A stretch of 44,780 nucleotides of DNA from JBCBSK01 sp039819185. Its GTDB lineage: Bacteria > Pseudomonadota > Alphaproteobacteria > Rhizobiales > Tepidamorphaceae. Both the position numbers and the translations under genes were made by a program. Below are positions 8,015 to 16,909 of this stretch, piece after piece. The notes under the pieces were generated by a model. That model was not told the DNA's origin, searched no databases, and saw only the letters and a program-made list of their open reading frames with translations. How positions within the stretch are numbered: the stretch's first letter is position 1; every line of letters begins with the position of its first letter. Location: assembly GCA_039819185.1 (NCBI GenBank), contig JBCBSK010000004.1:1-44780 (forward strand), in the 5' to 3' direction.

Positions 8015-8577
8015 CACACCCCGTCAACCCCATCGCTTTCAAGCGCTTTTCTCAGCCGCGAAAAAGCCAATCGGATGCGCGACTTCACCGTGCCGAGCGG
8101 CAGATCCGTTCCCTCAGCGATCTGGCTATGCGACAGGCCCTCGAAGAACGCCATGCGCACCAGCGTCAACTGTTCCTCGGGCAGGACTTTGATCGCCTCC
8201 CGGACGCGGGCGTCGCGCTGTTCGGCGTCAAACACCTCGTCCGCCAGCGGCGCAGCAGACGGATGCAACATCGAATCGGCAGGGTCGAGCGCGTCCGACT
8301 TATCGCGCCGCAGCATATCAATGCGCCGATTGCGCGCGATACGAAACAGCCATGTGCCGACAGAGGACTTCGACGAATCGAACAACTGCGCCTTGCGCCA
8401 CAGGGTGACCATGACTTCCTGGGTCAATTCTTCGGCATGTCCACCATCCGCGCCGAGCCGCATGAGATAGGCTTTGATACGCGGCGCAAAGTGGTCGAAC
8501 ACCTCCGCAAAGGCGGTTCGGTCACGATGTTCCGCGACGCGCGCGACGAGATCTGCAAAATGCGCTTTGTCGGTCAT
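8014..8577 (-). CDS. ECF-type RNA polymerase sigma factor (RpoE/ECF11-like)
   Basis: 187 residues from ATG 8577; an in-frame TTG at 8586 is less likely. Region 2 is VFDHFAPRIKAYLMRLGAD…EELTQEVMVTLWRKAQLFD, with the -10 binding part WLFRIARNRRIDMLRR. Region 4 contains LPEEQLTLVRMAFFEGLSHSQIA and LPLGTVKSRIRLAFSRLRKAL, a complete helix-turn-helix. The sequence most resembles the Rhodobacter RpoE group, which responds to singlet oxygen or oxidants and is normally controlled by a zinc anti-sigma factor ChrR encoded next to it. No such gene is adjacent; yciB follows instead. A weak TTGACA-N17-GACGAT pair lies on the minus strand (8684 down to 8656). Confidence 0.93.
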   Translation of the reverse strand: MTDKAHFADLVARVAEHRDRTAFAEVFDHFAPRIKAYLMRLGADGGHAEELTQEVMVTLWRKAQLFDSSKSSVGTWLFRIARNRRIDMLRRDKSDALDPADSMLHPSAAPLADEVFDAEQRDARVREAIKVLPEEQLTLVRMAFFEGLSHSQIAEGTDLPLGTVKSRIRLAFSRLRKALESDGVDGV

Positions 8578-8800
8578 GAAATCCAAGACTGCGTCGGTTG
8601 CGCGGCACTTCTGTCTTGCCGGCGTGGTGACGGCAGATTACGGCGGGCGCGGGGCATCGTCACGAAGTGTTACGGATTGTCAAATTCCTGCCTGCATTCT
8701 TCCGGAGGTTTTGCCCAATGTTGGCACCCGGCCGACCGGCCCCCCTTGTCTGACCGTGCGAAGCGCGTTAGCAGCGCCGCATGCTTAAGAATGGACGGAT

Positions 8801-9316
8801 ATGATGACGCGACTGTGGATTGTTTGCGCCCTTCTTGGCTTCTCCCTTTCGGCTGCGGTTGCGCCTGCGGTCGCCCAGACGGCTCAGGCTCTCGGTCAGT
8901 TCCGTGACTGGGGAGCGTATGTCTCAGGCAATGGCGGCAGCAAGATGTGCTTCATTCTGTCGCAACCGAAGGATATGGAGCCCAAGAACGTCCAGCGGGG
9001 TGATGTGTTCTTCTATGTTACGATCCGACCGGGTCAGGGCGTGCGCAGTGAGATTTCAATCATCACTGGCTATAACTATCGCGACGGTTCATCCGTGACA
9101 GCCGAGATCGGCAGCGACAGGTTCACCCTATTCACCAATCAAGACGCCGCGTGGCTCGACAACGCCGCTGAAGAAGAACGCCTCATCACGGCGATGCGCG
9201 CTGGCCAGACCATGGTCATTCGGGGCACGTCGAGCCGCGGCACCGATACGGTCGACCAGTATTCCCTGTTTGGTGTCTCAGCCGCCCTCGAACGCGCCGG
9301 CGAGGAATGCCAATAG
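8801..9316 (+). CDS. Invasion-associated locus B (IalB) family exported protein
   Basis: 171 residues. A signal peptide (LWIVCALLGFSLSAAVAPAVAQ, cleavage after AVAQ) is followed by the short IalB-type domain: FRDWGAYVSGNGGSKMCFILSQPKD, a conserved beta-sheet core, and a C-terminal cysteine in GEECQ that may pair with the cysteine in MCFI. IalB was named for Bartonella erythrocyte invasion, but the family is widespread in free-living Hyphomicrobiales and has no settled biochemical role. It is divergent from the ECF sigma gene across a 223-base gap. Start ATG at 8801 or 8804. Confidence 0.9.
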   Translation: MMTRLWIVCALLGFSLSAAVAPAVAQTAQALGQFRDWGAYVSGNGGSKMCFILSQPKDMEPKNVQRGDVFFYVTIRPGQGVRSEISIITGYNYRDGSSVTAEIGSDRFTLFTNQDAAWLDNAAEEERLITAMRAGQTMVIRGTSSRGTDTVDQYSLFGVSAALERAGEECQ

Positions 9317-9393
9317 CATCAGTCTGTGACCGCTGCCGTTCGAACGCGCGGCGAGGGCTCCCCAATCGGCGCACGCCGTGGTAGGAACGCGCC

Positions 9394-10608
9394 ATGGCCG
9401 TTACCCTCGATATCTCCCGCGCCGACGCAGGGCAGGCGCTTTCGGACCCCGTTGCCCCGATTGAACTGATCGGGCGCGACCGTGCAGGTCTACAGGCGGC
9501 GCTCGCCGAGATTGGTGTGCCGGAGCGGCAGCGCCGGATGCGTGCGGCGCAGCTCTGGAAATGGCTTTATAGTCGAGGCGCGCGCAACTTCACCGACATG
9601 ACGGATATCTCGAAAACGCTGCGCTTAGAGCTTGCCGAAGCGTTTTCGATTGCCCGCCCCGAGATCGTCACCGAGCAGGTCTCGGTCGATGGCACACGCA
9701 AATGGTTGATCCGCCTGCCGCCGCGCCAGCTTGGCCAACGCCCAGCCGATGTTGAGGCGGTCTACATTCCTGAACACGACCGGGGAACGCTGTGCGTCTC
9801 CTCCCAGGTCGGCTGCACGTTGACCTGCACCTTTTGCCACACCGGAACCCAGAAGCTGGTGCGCAATCTCACCGCCGGAGAGATTCTGGCCCAGATCCTC
9901 ATCGCGCGCGACCGGCTCGGCGATTGGCCCGGTGCCACACGGCCCGATGATGGCGGCTTGATTCCCGGTGGAGACCGGGCGGTCACGAATATTGTCATGA
10001 TGGGCATGGGCGAGCCGCTCTACAATTTTGACAATGTCCGCGACGCGCTGCTGATCGCGTCGGACGGCGAAGGGCTGAGCCTGTCGAAACGGCGGATCAC
10101 CCTGTCGACATCCGGCGTCGTGCCCATGATTGAGCGGACGGGGGCTGAAATCGGCTGCATGCTGGCCATTTCGCTGCACGCGACCCGTGACGATCTCAGA
10201 AACGAACTCGTTCCTCTTAACAAGAAATACCCGCTCGCCGAGCTGCTTGACGCCTGCCGCGCTTATCCCGGCCTGTCGAACGCCAAGCGGATCACGTTCG
10301 AATATGTGATGCTCAAAGGGGTCAATGACAGCCTTAGCGAAGCACGCGATCTCGTTCGCCTTCTGAAGGGCATTCCGGCCAAGATTAATCTGATCCCGTT
10401 CAATCCCTGGCCGGGTTCGGGATATGAGTGCTCGGACTGGGAGCAGATCGAGGCGTTTGCCGACATCGTCAACCGCGCCGGCTATGCGAGCCCTGTACGT
10501 ACGCCGCGCGGGCGCGACATCATGGCGGCCTGCGGCCAGCTGAAAAGTGCGTCCGAACGGGTTCCGGCCTGGAAGCTCCGGGAAGCGGCCGGCCTTCCGG
10601 CGCACTGA
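9394..10608 (+). CDS. rlmN: Dual-specificity 23S rRNA A2503 / tRNA A37 methyltransferase
   Basis: Radical-SAM enzyme that installs C2-methyladenosine in 23S rRNA and some tRNAs. 404 residues. The CxxxCxxC cluster is CTLTCTFC (C141, C145, C148). MMGMGEPLYNFDNV and LSTSGVVPMI provide SAM-binding motifs. The C-terminal cysteine in RDIMAACGQL corresponds to the residue that resolves the covalent RNA intermediate. An N-terminal accessory helical domain (WKWLYSRGARNFTDMTDISK) fits RlmN and not a general radical-SAM protein. The start ATG at 9394 is 77 bases after the IalB-like gene. Confidence 0.96.
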   Translation: MAVTLDISRADAGQALSDPVAPIELIGRDRAGLQAALAEIGVPERQRRMRAAQLWKWLYSRGARNFTDMTDISKTLRLELAEAFSIARPEIVTEQVSVDGTRKWLIRLPPRQLGQRPADVEAVYIPEHDRGTLCVSSQVGCTLTCTFCHTGTQKLVRNLTAGEILAQILIARDRLGDWPGATRPDDGGLIPGGDRAVTNIVMMGMGEPLYNFDNVRDALLIASDGEGLSLSKRRITLSTSGVVPMIERTGAEIGCMLAISLHATRDDLRNELVPLNKKYPLAELLDACRAYPGLSNAKRITFEYVMLKGVNDSLSEARDLVRLLKGIPAKINLIPFNPWPGSGYECSDWEQIEAFADIVNRAGYASPVRTPRGRDIMAACGQLKSASERVPAWKLREAAGLPAH

Positions 10609-10623
10609 CCGGCTCGATCGGCC

Positions 10624-11151
10624 ATGCATGCCCTTGGACGTATCCTCCTCTGTCTTCTTGGGTTTTTCGTTGCGGTCTGCGGTGCGGCGATCTTCATCGT
10701 TGCTGCATCGATGATCGGCCCGGAGACATTTGTCGCCGTCATCGAGGAGAGGCTGGAAGGCAGAGAGATCTTTGCCTATGCGGGGATCTTCTTGCTGACC
10801 GTGATCGTGGTGTCCATTGTCGGGCCGCAGGGAGCAATCCCGGCGCTCGCAATTATCGGTCTCGGAGAAGCGCTTCGCGTACGCTCGCTTCTCTATTACA
10901 TGCTGGCCGGCGGGTTTCTCGGCCCCATTGTCTCCATCTTGGAGTTTCTGCGGGATCCAGCTCCCAGCGACACGCGTGTCGAGTTCATGATCGTCGTGAT
11001 CGCGGCGGGCTTTTTTGCCGGTTTTCTCTACTGGCTAATCGCGGGCCGCAGTGCGGGCCTTGTCTCTAAAGACGAGGTCCGAGCAACGCAGCGCGCGGTG
11101 GACCGTTCCCTGGACCGCGCGCGCCGGGACGCGGAAGACGCAGGTCGGTAA
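10624..11151 (+). CDS. Small multipass membrane protein of unknown function
   Basis: Not recognised. 175 residues with four predicted membrane helices (about 5-28, 48-70, 75-115 as one or two segments, and 124-145). A charged cytoplasmic tail rich in Arg, Asp and Ala follows (EVRATQRAVDRSLDRARRDAEDAGR). It starts 15 bases after the rlmN stop on the same strand, so it is probably transcribed with rlmN. Convergent with the LysE-family gene only 4 bases away. No transporter or enzyme motif is visible. Confidence 0.75.
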   Translation: MHALGRILLCLLGFFVAVCGAAIFIVAASMIGPETFVAVIEERLEGREIFAYAGIFLLTVIVVSIVGPQGAIPALAIIGLGEALRVRSLLYYMLAGGFLGPIVSILEFLRDPAPSDTRVEFMIVVIAAGFFAGFLYWLIAGRSAGLVSKDEVRATQRAVDRSLDRARRDAEDAGR

Positions 11152-11155
11152 GCTT

Positions 11156-11809
11156 CTACCGCCGATCAAGCAAAAGCTTCAGTGCAAAGCCGCCCATGAT
11201 GCCGGCGAACAGCCAGTCGATCGAGCGCATCACACCTTTCGACCGCCGAGCTGCATGAGCGATCCAGTCGGCAAACAAGATCATCGGGATGCACGCCATG
11301 ACCGCTAGGACAACCAGCAGAACGCCCAGAAACAACAGCGTCTGTATCGCCGCCGGATCGCCGGGCACCACAAATTGCGGCAGGAAGGTCAGAAAGAAGA
11401 TGACCACTTTCGGGTTCAAAAGATTGATCCCAATGCCCTGAAGATAGGCGCTGAGTACAGGCTCCGGCGCTTGCGCCGCCCGATCGACCGTCAACGCCGA
11501 GCCATGCCGTATCGATTGAACAGCCAACCAAAGGAGATAGAGCGCGCCCGCAATCTGGATGATCCGAAAAGCGGTGTCATTGGCGGCCAGAAGCGCCGAC
11601 AGGCCGACCGCCGCCAGCACGGTATGCACGAGATTCCCTGTCGCGGCCCCGAACATCGACGCCAGGCCCTGCGCGCGGCCTTGCGCCAGCGTCTTGCCGA
11701 GAAACAGTGTCATATCTGGTCCCGGTGTGAAGATGATCACAAAGGTCGCCGCAAGATAGGCGAGAAAGAGTGGTGGATCGGGAACGAAATCGGGCATGAC
11801 ACAACTCAT
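11156..11809 (-). CDS. LysE/RhtB-family amino acid exporter
   Basis: 217 residues, six hydrophobic segments. The family signature is FTPGPDMTLFLGKTLAQGRAQGLASMFGAATGN near the N-terminus, with GINLLNPKVVIFFLTFLPQFV in the middle. Members export amino acids or homoserine lactone-like metabolites across the inner membrane; the substrate cannot be told from sequence. Start choice: ATG 11809 (MSCVMPDF) or ATG 11797 (MPDFVPDPP). Neither has a strong ribosome-binding sequence. The gene is convergent with the small membrane protein and lies downstream of the isomerase gene on the same strand (gap 92). Confidence 0.9.
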   Translation of the reverse strand: MSCVMPDFVPDPPLFLAYLAATFVIIFTPGPDMTLFLGKTLAQGRAQGLASMFGAATGNLVHTVLAAVGLSALLAANDTAFRIIQIAGALYLLWLAVQSIRHGSALTVDRAAQAPEPVLSAYLQGIGINLLNPKVVIFFLTFLPQFVVPGDPAAIQTLLFLGVLLVVLAVMACIPMILFADWIAHAARRSKGVMRSIDWLFAGIMGGFALKLLLDRR

Positions 11810-11901
11810 TTAGGTGACATGCGCCACTGTGAAACGGCCCAGTCGGCACCGCTACCCGGTTTTCGGAAGACCTCCGTTGCGGAACCCGTTTGTGACCATC
11901 G

Positions 11902-12543
11902 TCATCCGCCAACGCCGACGAACAGACCCTCCAGCGTGCCGTTCCGCGCCCAATGGAGCGCGTGGTCCATACGGTCATGGCCCCAAAAGACTTCACCATC
12001 AGCCGTGATGAAGGTCGGCGCGCCGAACACGCCTTTCGACGTGGCTTCCTCGGTGAGCGCCCGGAGACGCGCCTTGTTGTCGTCTGACTGGGTGGTGTCG
12101 AACGCGGCGTCGGCATCGACACCGAGGCTTTTCAGGATCTCCGCCAGCGTGTCCCGCTCGTGGATCTGGCGCCCTTCGGCGAACTGCGCCGAGTAGACCG
12201 CCCGCACGAAATCCGGCAGCCAGGGTTCATCCAAGCCCGCGGCCGCAATCCGCGCCGCCATGAGGCTCGGCTGGGGAAACGGGTCCGGGATCTTGAATCC
12301 AAGCCCGAGCCCCTCGCAAAGCCGCGTCAGGTCACGCTGCATATGGCGACCCTTCGCTTCCTGCCAATTGAACGGCGAATCCTGCGGCCAGCCAAGCGCC
12401 TTGAAGGTCGGGCCGAGCAGAAAGGGCCGCCAGCGCACTTCGACGCCAGCTGCCGCCGCGCGATCGTCGACGCGCATCGCGGCCGGGTAGGAATAGGTCG
12501 ACGCCAGTTCGAACCAGAAATCCAGGCGCGGTCGGTCAGTCAT
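11902..12543 (-). CDS. 2-hydroxychromene-2-carboxylate isomerase-like protein (DsbA/GST-kappa fold)
   Basis: 213 residues. The N-terminus DFWFELASTYSYPAAMRV has the serine-containing loop that replaces the DsbA CxxC in this family. Further typical parts are VRWRPFLLGPTFKALGWPQDSPFNW, RDLTRLCEGLGL and SKGVFGAPTFITADGEVFWGHDRMD at the end. The family is glutathione-dependent and was first described in naphthalene catabolism, but many chromosomal members act on unknown substrates. No aromatic catabolism genes surround it. The start ATG 12543 has GGAGG 5 bases upstream, a strong ribosome-binding sequence. Confidence 0.9.
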   Translation of the reverse strand: MTDRPRLDFWFELASTYSYPAAMRVDDRAAAAGVEVRWRPFLLGPTFKALGWPQDSPFNWQEAKGRHMQRDLTRLCEGLGLGFKIPDPFPQPSLMAARIAAAGLDEPWLPDFVRAVYSAQFAEGRQIHERDTLAEILKSLGVDADAAFDTTQSDDNKARLRALTEEATSKGVFGAPTFITADGEVFWGHDRMDHALHWARNGTLEGLFVGVGG

Positions 12544-12711
12544 GATGCCTCCGTCGAAAATGCTCCCCTAGCAGACTACAGCGGGTAGGGCGATCGGCAA
12601 GGCGCGGGTGGCACCTGCAACGCCGCACAGACGACAGCCCAAGACGGGATCGCTCTTGCGGCACACGGCGCGGCGGGATAGGTCAGCGCGACTGTTCGCC
12701 GGAGAGTATCT

Positions 12712-13569
12712 GTGTCAGCGTTTCGCTTGTTGCCGGGCCGTGATCGTGGGTCCGCCGCTCGGTTCTGGCTCATCACCGGCCTGTTCGCCGTGTTTATCCT
12801 GCTTGTTCGGCAGATGCCGGCCATAGATTGGACAGCAGCGGCCCTGTTCTATGACGCCGATCGCGGCGGGTTTCCGGCAGTCGCAAACCCGTTTCTCGAA
12901 GGTTTGCGTGACGTCAACGAGATCATCATCTATGTCTGCCTGCTCGGTCTGCTGGGGCGATTGATCCTGCCGCGGCAATACAAATTCGGCGATGCCAAGG
13001 CGCTTCTGTTCGTGCTTGTCGTCTTGATCTGCGGCACAGGGATCACGATCAACTCGCTGTTCAAGGAGACGATCGGCCGACCACGACCGCATCAGGTCGA
13101 GATGTTCGGCGGGGCTCACCCTTACGTCCCGCCGGCCCAGGACGCAGCCTTTTGCCAAAGCAATTGCTCGTTCCCCTCGGGTGAAGCTGGCCTTGCCTTC
13201 ACCTATGCCGCAATCGCGCTGACGCTGTCGGGCAAGCCGGCAATGATCGCGCTCGGCCTTGGCCTGGTCTGGGGCGTTGCGATGAGCGGAATGCGAATGT
13301 CGTTCGGTGCGCACTGGCTGTCGGATGTCATCACATCCGGCTTCGTCGTCTTCGTCTGGGCCTGGGTCTTCGGTTGGCTTTTCTACACCCGAAGTCCGCC
13401 CTGGCTGTCGTCAGAAGCGATCGACAAGGCGCTGTTTGCAACGCGCAGCGCGCTTGGCCGGGAACTTGGCTATGCGTTACGCGTCCATGCCGATGCGATA
13501 AGCGCAGCGCTGAACTACCTTCGGCGCATCTTCGGACCACTGGTCGAGCGCATACGCACCCGCCTATAG
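12712..13569 (+). CDS. PAP2-superfamily membrane phosphatase
   Basis: 285 residues with about six membrane helices. The three PAP2 signature motifs are present: KETIGRPRP (K118…), FPSGEA (155-159) and RMSFGAHWLSDV. The histidine of the usual PSGH second motif is glutamate here (PSGE), as in some proteobacterial lipid A/phosphatidylglycerol-phosphate phosphatase-like branches. The third-motif histidine and aspartate are intact. Likely substrate is a phospholipid, lipid A or undecaprenyl phosphate at the periplasmic face (inference). The GTG start at 12712 is preceded by GGAGAG. Divergent from the isomerase gene; argG follows after 48 bases. Confidence 0.88.
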   Translation: MSAFRLLPGRDRGSAARFWLITGLFAVFILLVRQMPAIDWTAAALFYDADRGGFPAVANPFLEGLRDVNEIIIYVCLLGLLGRLILPRQYKFGDAKALLFVLVVLICGTGITINSLFKETIGRPRPHQVEMFGGAHPYVPPAQDAAFCQSNCSFPSGEAGLAFTYAAIALTLSGKPAMIALGLGLVWGVAMSGMRMSFGAHWLSDVITSGFVVFVWAWVFGWLFYTRSPPWLSSEAIDKALFATRSALGRELGYALRVHADAISAALNYLRRIFGPLVERIRTRL

Positions 13570-13617
13570 TCCGCGCCGGACACCCCCTGTAAACACTTCC
13601 ATCTCCCGGACCCCGCC

Positions 13618-14841
13618 ATGTCTTCTTCCGCTCCGAAAAAGGTCGTCCTCGCCTATTCCGGCGGCCTCGACACCTCGATCATCCTGAAATGGCTGCAGAC
13701 GACCTATGGATGCGAGGTCGTGACCTTCACCGCCGATCTCGGCCAAGGCGAGGAGCTGGAGCCGGCGCGCCGCACGGCGGAGCTCTTGGGCACCCCCGAC
13801 GAAAACATCTACATCGACGATGTCCGCGAGGAGTTCGTTTCCGACTTCGTCTTCCCGATGTTCCGTGCCAATGCGGTCTATGAAGGGGTGTACCTGCTCG
13901 GCACGTCGATCGCCCGCCCGCTGATCGCCAAGCGCCAGATCGAGATCGCCGAGGAAACCGGCGCCGATGCTGTCGCCCATGGCGCGACGGGCAAGGGCAA
14001 TGACCAGATCCGCTACGAGCTGTCCTATTACGCGCTGAAACCCGACATCAAGATCATCGCACCTTGGCGCGACTGGGAGTTCAAATCACGCTCGGACCTC
14101 ATCGCCTTCGCCGAGATGCACCAGATCCCGGTTCCCAAGGACAAACGCGGCGAGGCACCGTTCTCGGTCGATGCCAACCTTCTGCACTCATCCTCCGAGG
14201 GCAAGGTTCTGGAAGACCCGAATGTCGGCCCGCCGGACTATGTCTTCCAGCGCACTCTCTCGCCCATGGACGCGCCGGATACGCCGACCATCGTCACGAT
14301 CGGTTTCAAGAAAGGCGATGCCGTGTCGATCAATGGCGAAGCCCTGTCGCCCGCGGCCTTGCTTGCGCGCTTGAACGATCTTGGCCGCGACAATGGCATC
14401 GGCCGGCTTGATCTCGTCGAGAACCGGTTCGTCGGCATGAAGTCACGCGGTATCTATGAGACACCCGGCGGGACGATCCTGCTGACCGCACACCGGGCGA
14501 TGGAGTCTCTGACGCTCGATCGCGGCGCAGCGCACCTCAAGGACGAGCTTATGCCGCGCTATGCGGAGCTGATCTACAACGGCTTCTGGTTCTCGCCCGA
14601 GCGCGAGATGCTGCAAGCGCTGATCGACAAGAGCCAGGAGCATGTCGAAGGCACCGTCACGCTGACGCTCTATAAGGGCAATGTCATCGTGACAGGTCGC
14701 GAGAGTGACAAGTCGCTCTACAAGGAAGACCTGGTTACCTTCGAAGACGACGCCGGCGCCTATGACCAATTCGATGCCAAGGGCTTCATCAGGCTCAACG
14801 CGCTCAGGCTCAGAACCCTGGGCATGCGGGATCGGGGCTAG
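13618..14841 (+). CDS. argG: Argininosuccinate synthase
   Basis: Joins citrulline and aspartate with ATP hydrolysis to AMP and PPi, the penultimate step of arginine synthesis. 407 residues, the family norm. The N-terminal ATP-pyrophosphatase loop AYSGGLDTSIILKWL is intact. GATGKGNDQIRYELSYYAL and LLHSSSEGKVLEDP are diagnostic substrate-binding regions. It starts after a 48-base gap from the PAP2 gene. The stop is 3 bases before an M20-family deacylase, so the two probably share a message. Confidence 0.98.
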   Translation: MSSSAPKKVVLAYSGGLDTSIILKWLQTTYGCEVVTFTADLGQGEELEPARRTAELLGTPDENIYIDDVREEFVSDFVFPMFRANAVYEGVYLLGTSIARPLIAKRQIEIAEETGADAVAHGATGKGNDQIRYELSYYALKPDIKIIAPWRDWEFKSRSDLIAFAEMHQIPVPKDKRGEAPFSVDANLLHSSSEGKVLEDPNVGPPDYVFQRTLSPMDAPDTPTIVTIGFKKGDAVSINGEALSPAALLARLNDLGRDNGIGRLDLVENRFVGMKSRGIYETPGGTILLTAHRAMESLTLDRGAAHLKDELMPRYAELIYNGFWFSPEREMLQALIDKSQEHVEGTVTLTLYKGNVIVTGRESDKSLYKEDLVTFEDDAGAYDQFDAKGFIRLNALRLRTLGMRDRG

Positions 14842-14844
14842 TCC

Positions 14845-16134
14845 ATGCCCCTCGACCCGTCGCTCGCTCATGACATCACCCAAGCGGTCTCGGACGGCTT
14901 CGATGCTCAGGTCGCGCTGACGCAAGAGCTTGTGCGCTGTCCGTCGCAACGTGGCGCGGAGCAGACAGCGCAGGACGTGATCGCACGCGAAATGCGCGCG
15001 CTCGACCTGCCGATCGACCGGTTCGCCATGGACCGCGATCGGATCGCGGCCCATCCCGGTGGATCGAAGATCACCGACGCACATTCCGACGTGCCTATCC
15101 TGGTCGCGACACATCATCCCGAAAGCGAAACAGGCCGCTCGCTGATCCTGCAGGCCCATGTCGATGTCGTGCCGCCGGGGCCTGCGGACCTGTGGACGCG
15201 TCCGCCCTATGATCCGGTGGTCGAAGGCGACTGGATGTATGGGCGCGGATCGGCCGATATGAAGGCTGGAGCGGCAGCCAATGTCGCGGTCCTGAGGGCG
15301 CTTTGGTCGCTCGGGATACAGCCCGCCGCTACGCTTCATCTCCAATCCGTCGTCGAGGAGGAATCGACCGGAAACGGCGCACTGATGACCCATCTCAGAG
15401 GCTATCGCGGCGATGCCTGCCTGATCCCGGAGCCGGAAGACGAAAAACTCGTCCGCGCCAACACAGGCGTTGTCTGGTTCACCGTCGATGTCTCCGGCGT
15501 CGCCGTGCACGTTCGCGAGATGGGCGCAGGCAACAACGCAATCGATGCAGCCTATCGCGTCATTGGCGCGCTGCGCAGCCTTGAAGCGGAGCTCAACGCT
15601 GACCGCGCGACCCATCGTCACTTCGAAACCATTGATCACCCGATCAATCTCAACATCGGGCGGATCGAAGGCGGCGATTGGGCCTCTTCGGTGCCAAACT
15701 GGTGCCGGCTGCACTGCCGCCTATCGCTCTATCCCGGGCAATCGGCCGCCGAGATCGCGGCACGGGTCGAGGACACCGTGTCCCGCTTTGCCCGCGACGA
15801 TGCCTTCCTGTCGAACCGGCCACCTGTAATCACCTTCAATGGCTTTTTCGCCGAAGGCTACGCTCTCGAGCCGGGCAGCGACGCCGAGGCGGTTCTTGCG
15901 TCGGCCCACGAGCAAGCCACAGGCGATCCGCTTGAAAGCTTCGTTACGCCTGGTTATCTCGACACCCGCGTGCATGCGCTCTACGATCATATTCCAGCGC
16001 TCTGCTATGGCCCGATCGGTGAGAACATTCATGGTGTCGACGAGCGGGTGAACTTGGCCTCCGTCAAGCGCATTACCACGGCCATGGCCTTGTTCGTCGC
16101 GGCTTGGTGCGGAGTTGAAAAGGCCGGCAATTAG
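14845..16134 (+). CDS. M20-family deacylase, ArgE/DapE-like
   Basis: Metal-dependent hydrolase of N-acyl amino acids or related amides. 429 residues. Metal ligands are visible in LQAHVDVVPPG, GRGSADMKAG and VVEEESTGNG, the aspartate/glutamate/histidine pattern of two-zinc M20 enzymes. The dimerisation lid domain interrupts at about 200-310. The family annotation 'ArgE/DapE family deacylase' is safe; true acetylornithine deacetylase activity is not proved. Coupling to argG (3-base gap) makes a role in arginine metabolism plausible, but alphaproteobacteria usually use ArgJ instead of ArgE, so the real substrate could differ. Confidence 0.9.
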   Translation: MPLDPSLAHDITQAVSDGFDAQVALTQELVRCPSQRGAEQTAQDVIAREMRALDLPIDRFAMDRDRIAAHPGGSKITDAHSDVPILVATHHPESETGRSLILQAHVDVVPPGPADLWTRPPYDPVVEGDWMYGRGSADMKAGAAANVAVLRALWSLGIQPAATLHLQSVVEEESTGNGALMTHLRGYRGDACLIPEPEDEKLVRANTGVVWFTVDVSGVAVHVREMGAGNNAIDAAYRVIGALRSLEAELNADRATHRHFETIDHPINLNIGRIEGGDWASSVPNWCRLHCRLSLYPGQSAAEIAARVEDTVSRFARDDAFLSNRPPVITFNGFFAEGYALEPGSDAEAVLASAHEQATGDPLESFVTPGYLDTRVHALYDHIPALCYGPIGENIHGVDERVNLASVKRITTAMALFVAAWCGVEKAGN

Positions 16135-16249
16135 CGTCTGGTGCCCGATTTCCCATTCTCGCCTTTCTCGCGCCAAATGACTGCCGCGACGCGCCGGTCT
16201 CATGTTCCTTGACTGCTGGTCAGCAAGAAACCGGCGAAAGGGAAGCGAT

Positions 16250-16819
16250 ATGTGGCAGTTCACGAGAATGGCCGCGCTCGGTGTAACGCTGAGCCTTGGC
16301 CTGGCCGCCTGTGATGAACTCGGTGGCGGCGACGATACCGAAATCGAAGACCTGGAAGACGGCGAAGACGACAACGGCGATACAAGCCGCGTCATGCCCG
16401 ATAGCGGGCAGATGGAAACGGCTGTCGCGCCGCATGTGCCGACGGTCGCCGACGACGTCATGTCCCAGCCCGTTCGGACAGAGCGTGTGACAGTGCCGCC
16501 ACCCCCGGTTCAGGTCGCGGCCTTGCGCGAACCTGAGACCGTGCTCGAGGGCGTCTGGGCCCATGACGAAGGTCTCTGTCGGGCCTATTCCTTCACCATT
16601 CAGCCGGAACGCGTGACAAGTCAGGCAGCGCTTGACTGCGCGATTACCGGCCAGATCGATGAGGGCACGGCGTTCAGCGGCATCGTCGAAATGGCCTTGA
16701 CCTGTGAAGGTGCCAATGGCCCGCGCGAGGAGATGTGGATGGTGACGCGCCACGGCAGCGAGCGTGTCATCGTGACGCGCGATGGCGCAGAACCCTTCGG
16801 GCTTGTGCGCTGCACTTAG
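16250..16819 (+). CDS. Predicted lipoprotein of unknown function
   Basis: 189 residues from ATG 16250, with GAAAGGGA upstream. The signal peptide WQFTRMAALGVTLSLGLAAC ends in the lipobox LAAC, so acylation at the cysteine is expected. An acidic linker (ELGGGDDTEIEDLEDGEDD) and a Pro/Val-rich stretch follow. The C-terminal domain of about 90 residues has four cysteines spaced LCRAY, LDCAI, LTCEG and VRCT. An in-frame ATG at 16202 would add 16 residues before the signal peptide and is less likely. No family recognised. Confidence 0.8.
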   Translation: MWQFTRMAALGVTLSLGLAACDELGGGDDTEIEDLEDGEDDNGDTSRVMPDSGQMETAVAPHVPTVADDVMSQPVRTERVTVPPPPVQVAALREPETVLEGVWAHDEGLCRAYSFTIQPERVTSQAALDCAITGQIDEGTAFSGIVEMALTCEGANGPREEMWMVTRHGSERVIVTRDGAEPFGLVRCT

Positions 16820-16909
16820 GGCTTGATGGGGAAACATCAGGACCCGGTCGGCACTTAGTACCGCAAGGCCTTGCACAGCCCGTCCAGGACACGATCTGTA
16901 GGAGAACGA

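Noticed and set aside
9625..10629. Minus-strand open frame of 334 codons antisense to rlmN
   Set aside because: rlmN is complete with all motifs on the plus strand; the antisense frame shows none.
14443..15714. Long minus-strand open frame (423 codons) antisense to argG and the M20 deacylase
   Set aside because: It is the antisense shadow of two well-supported genes in high-GC DNA; its translation has no recognisable domain.
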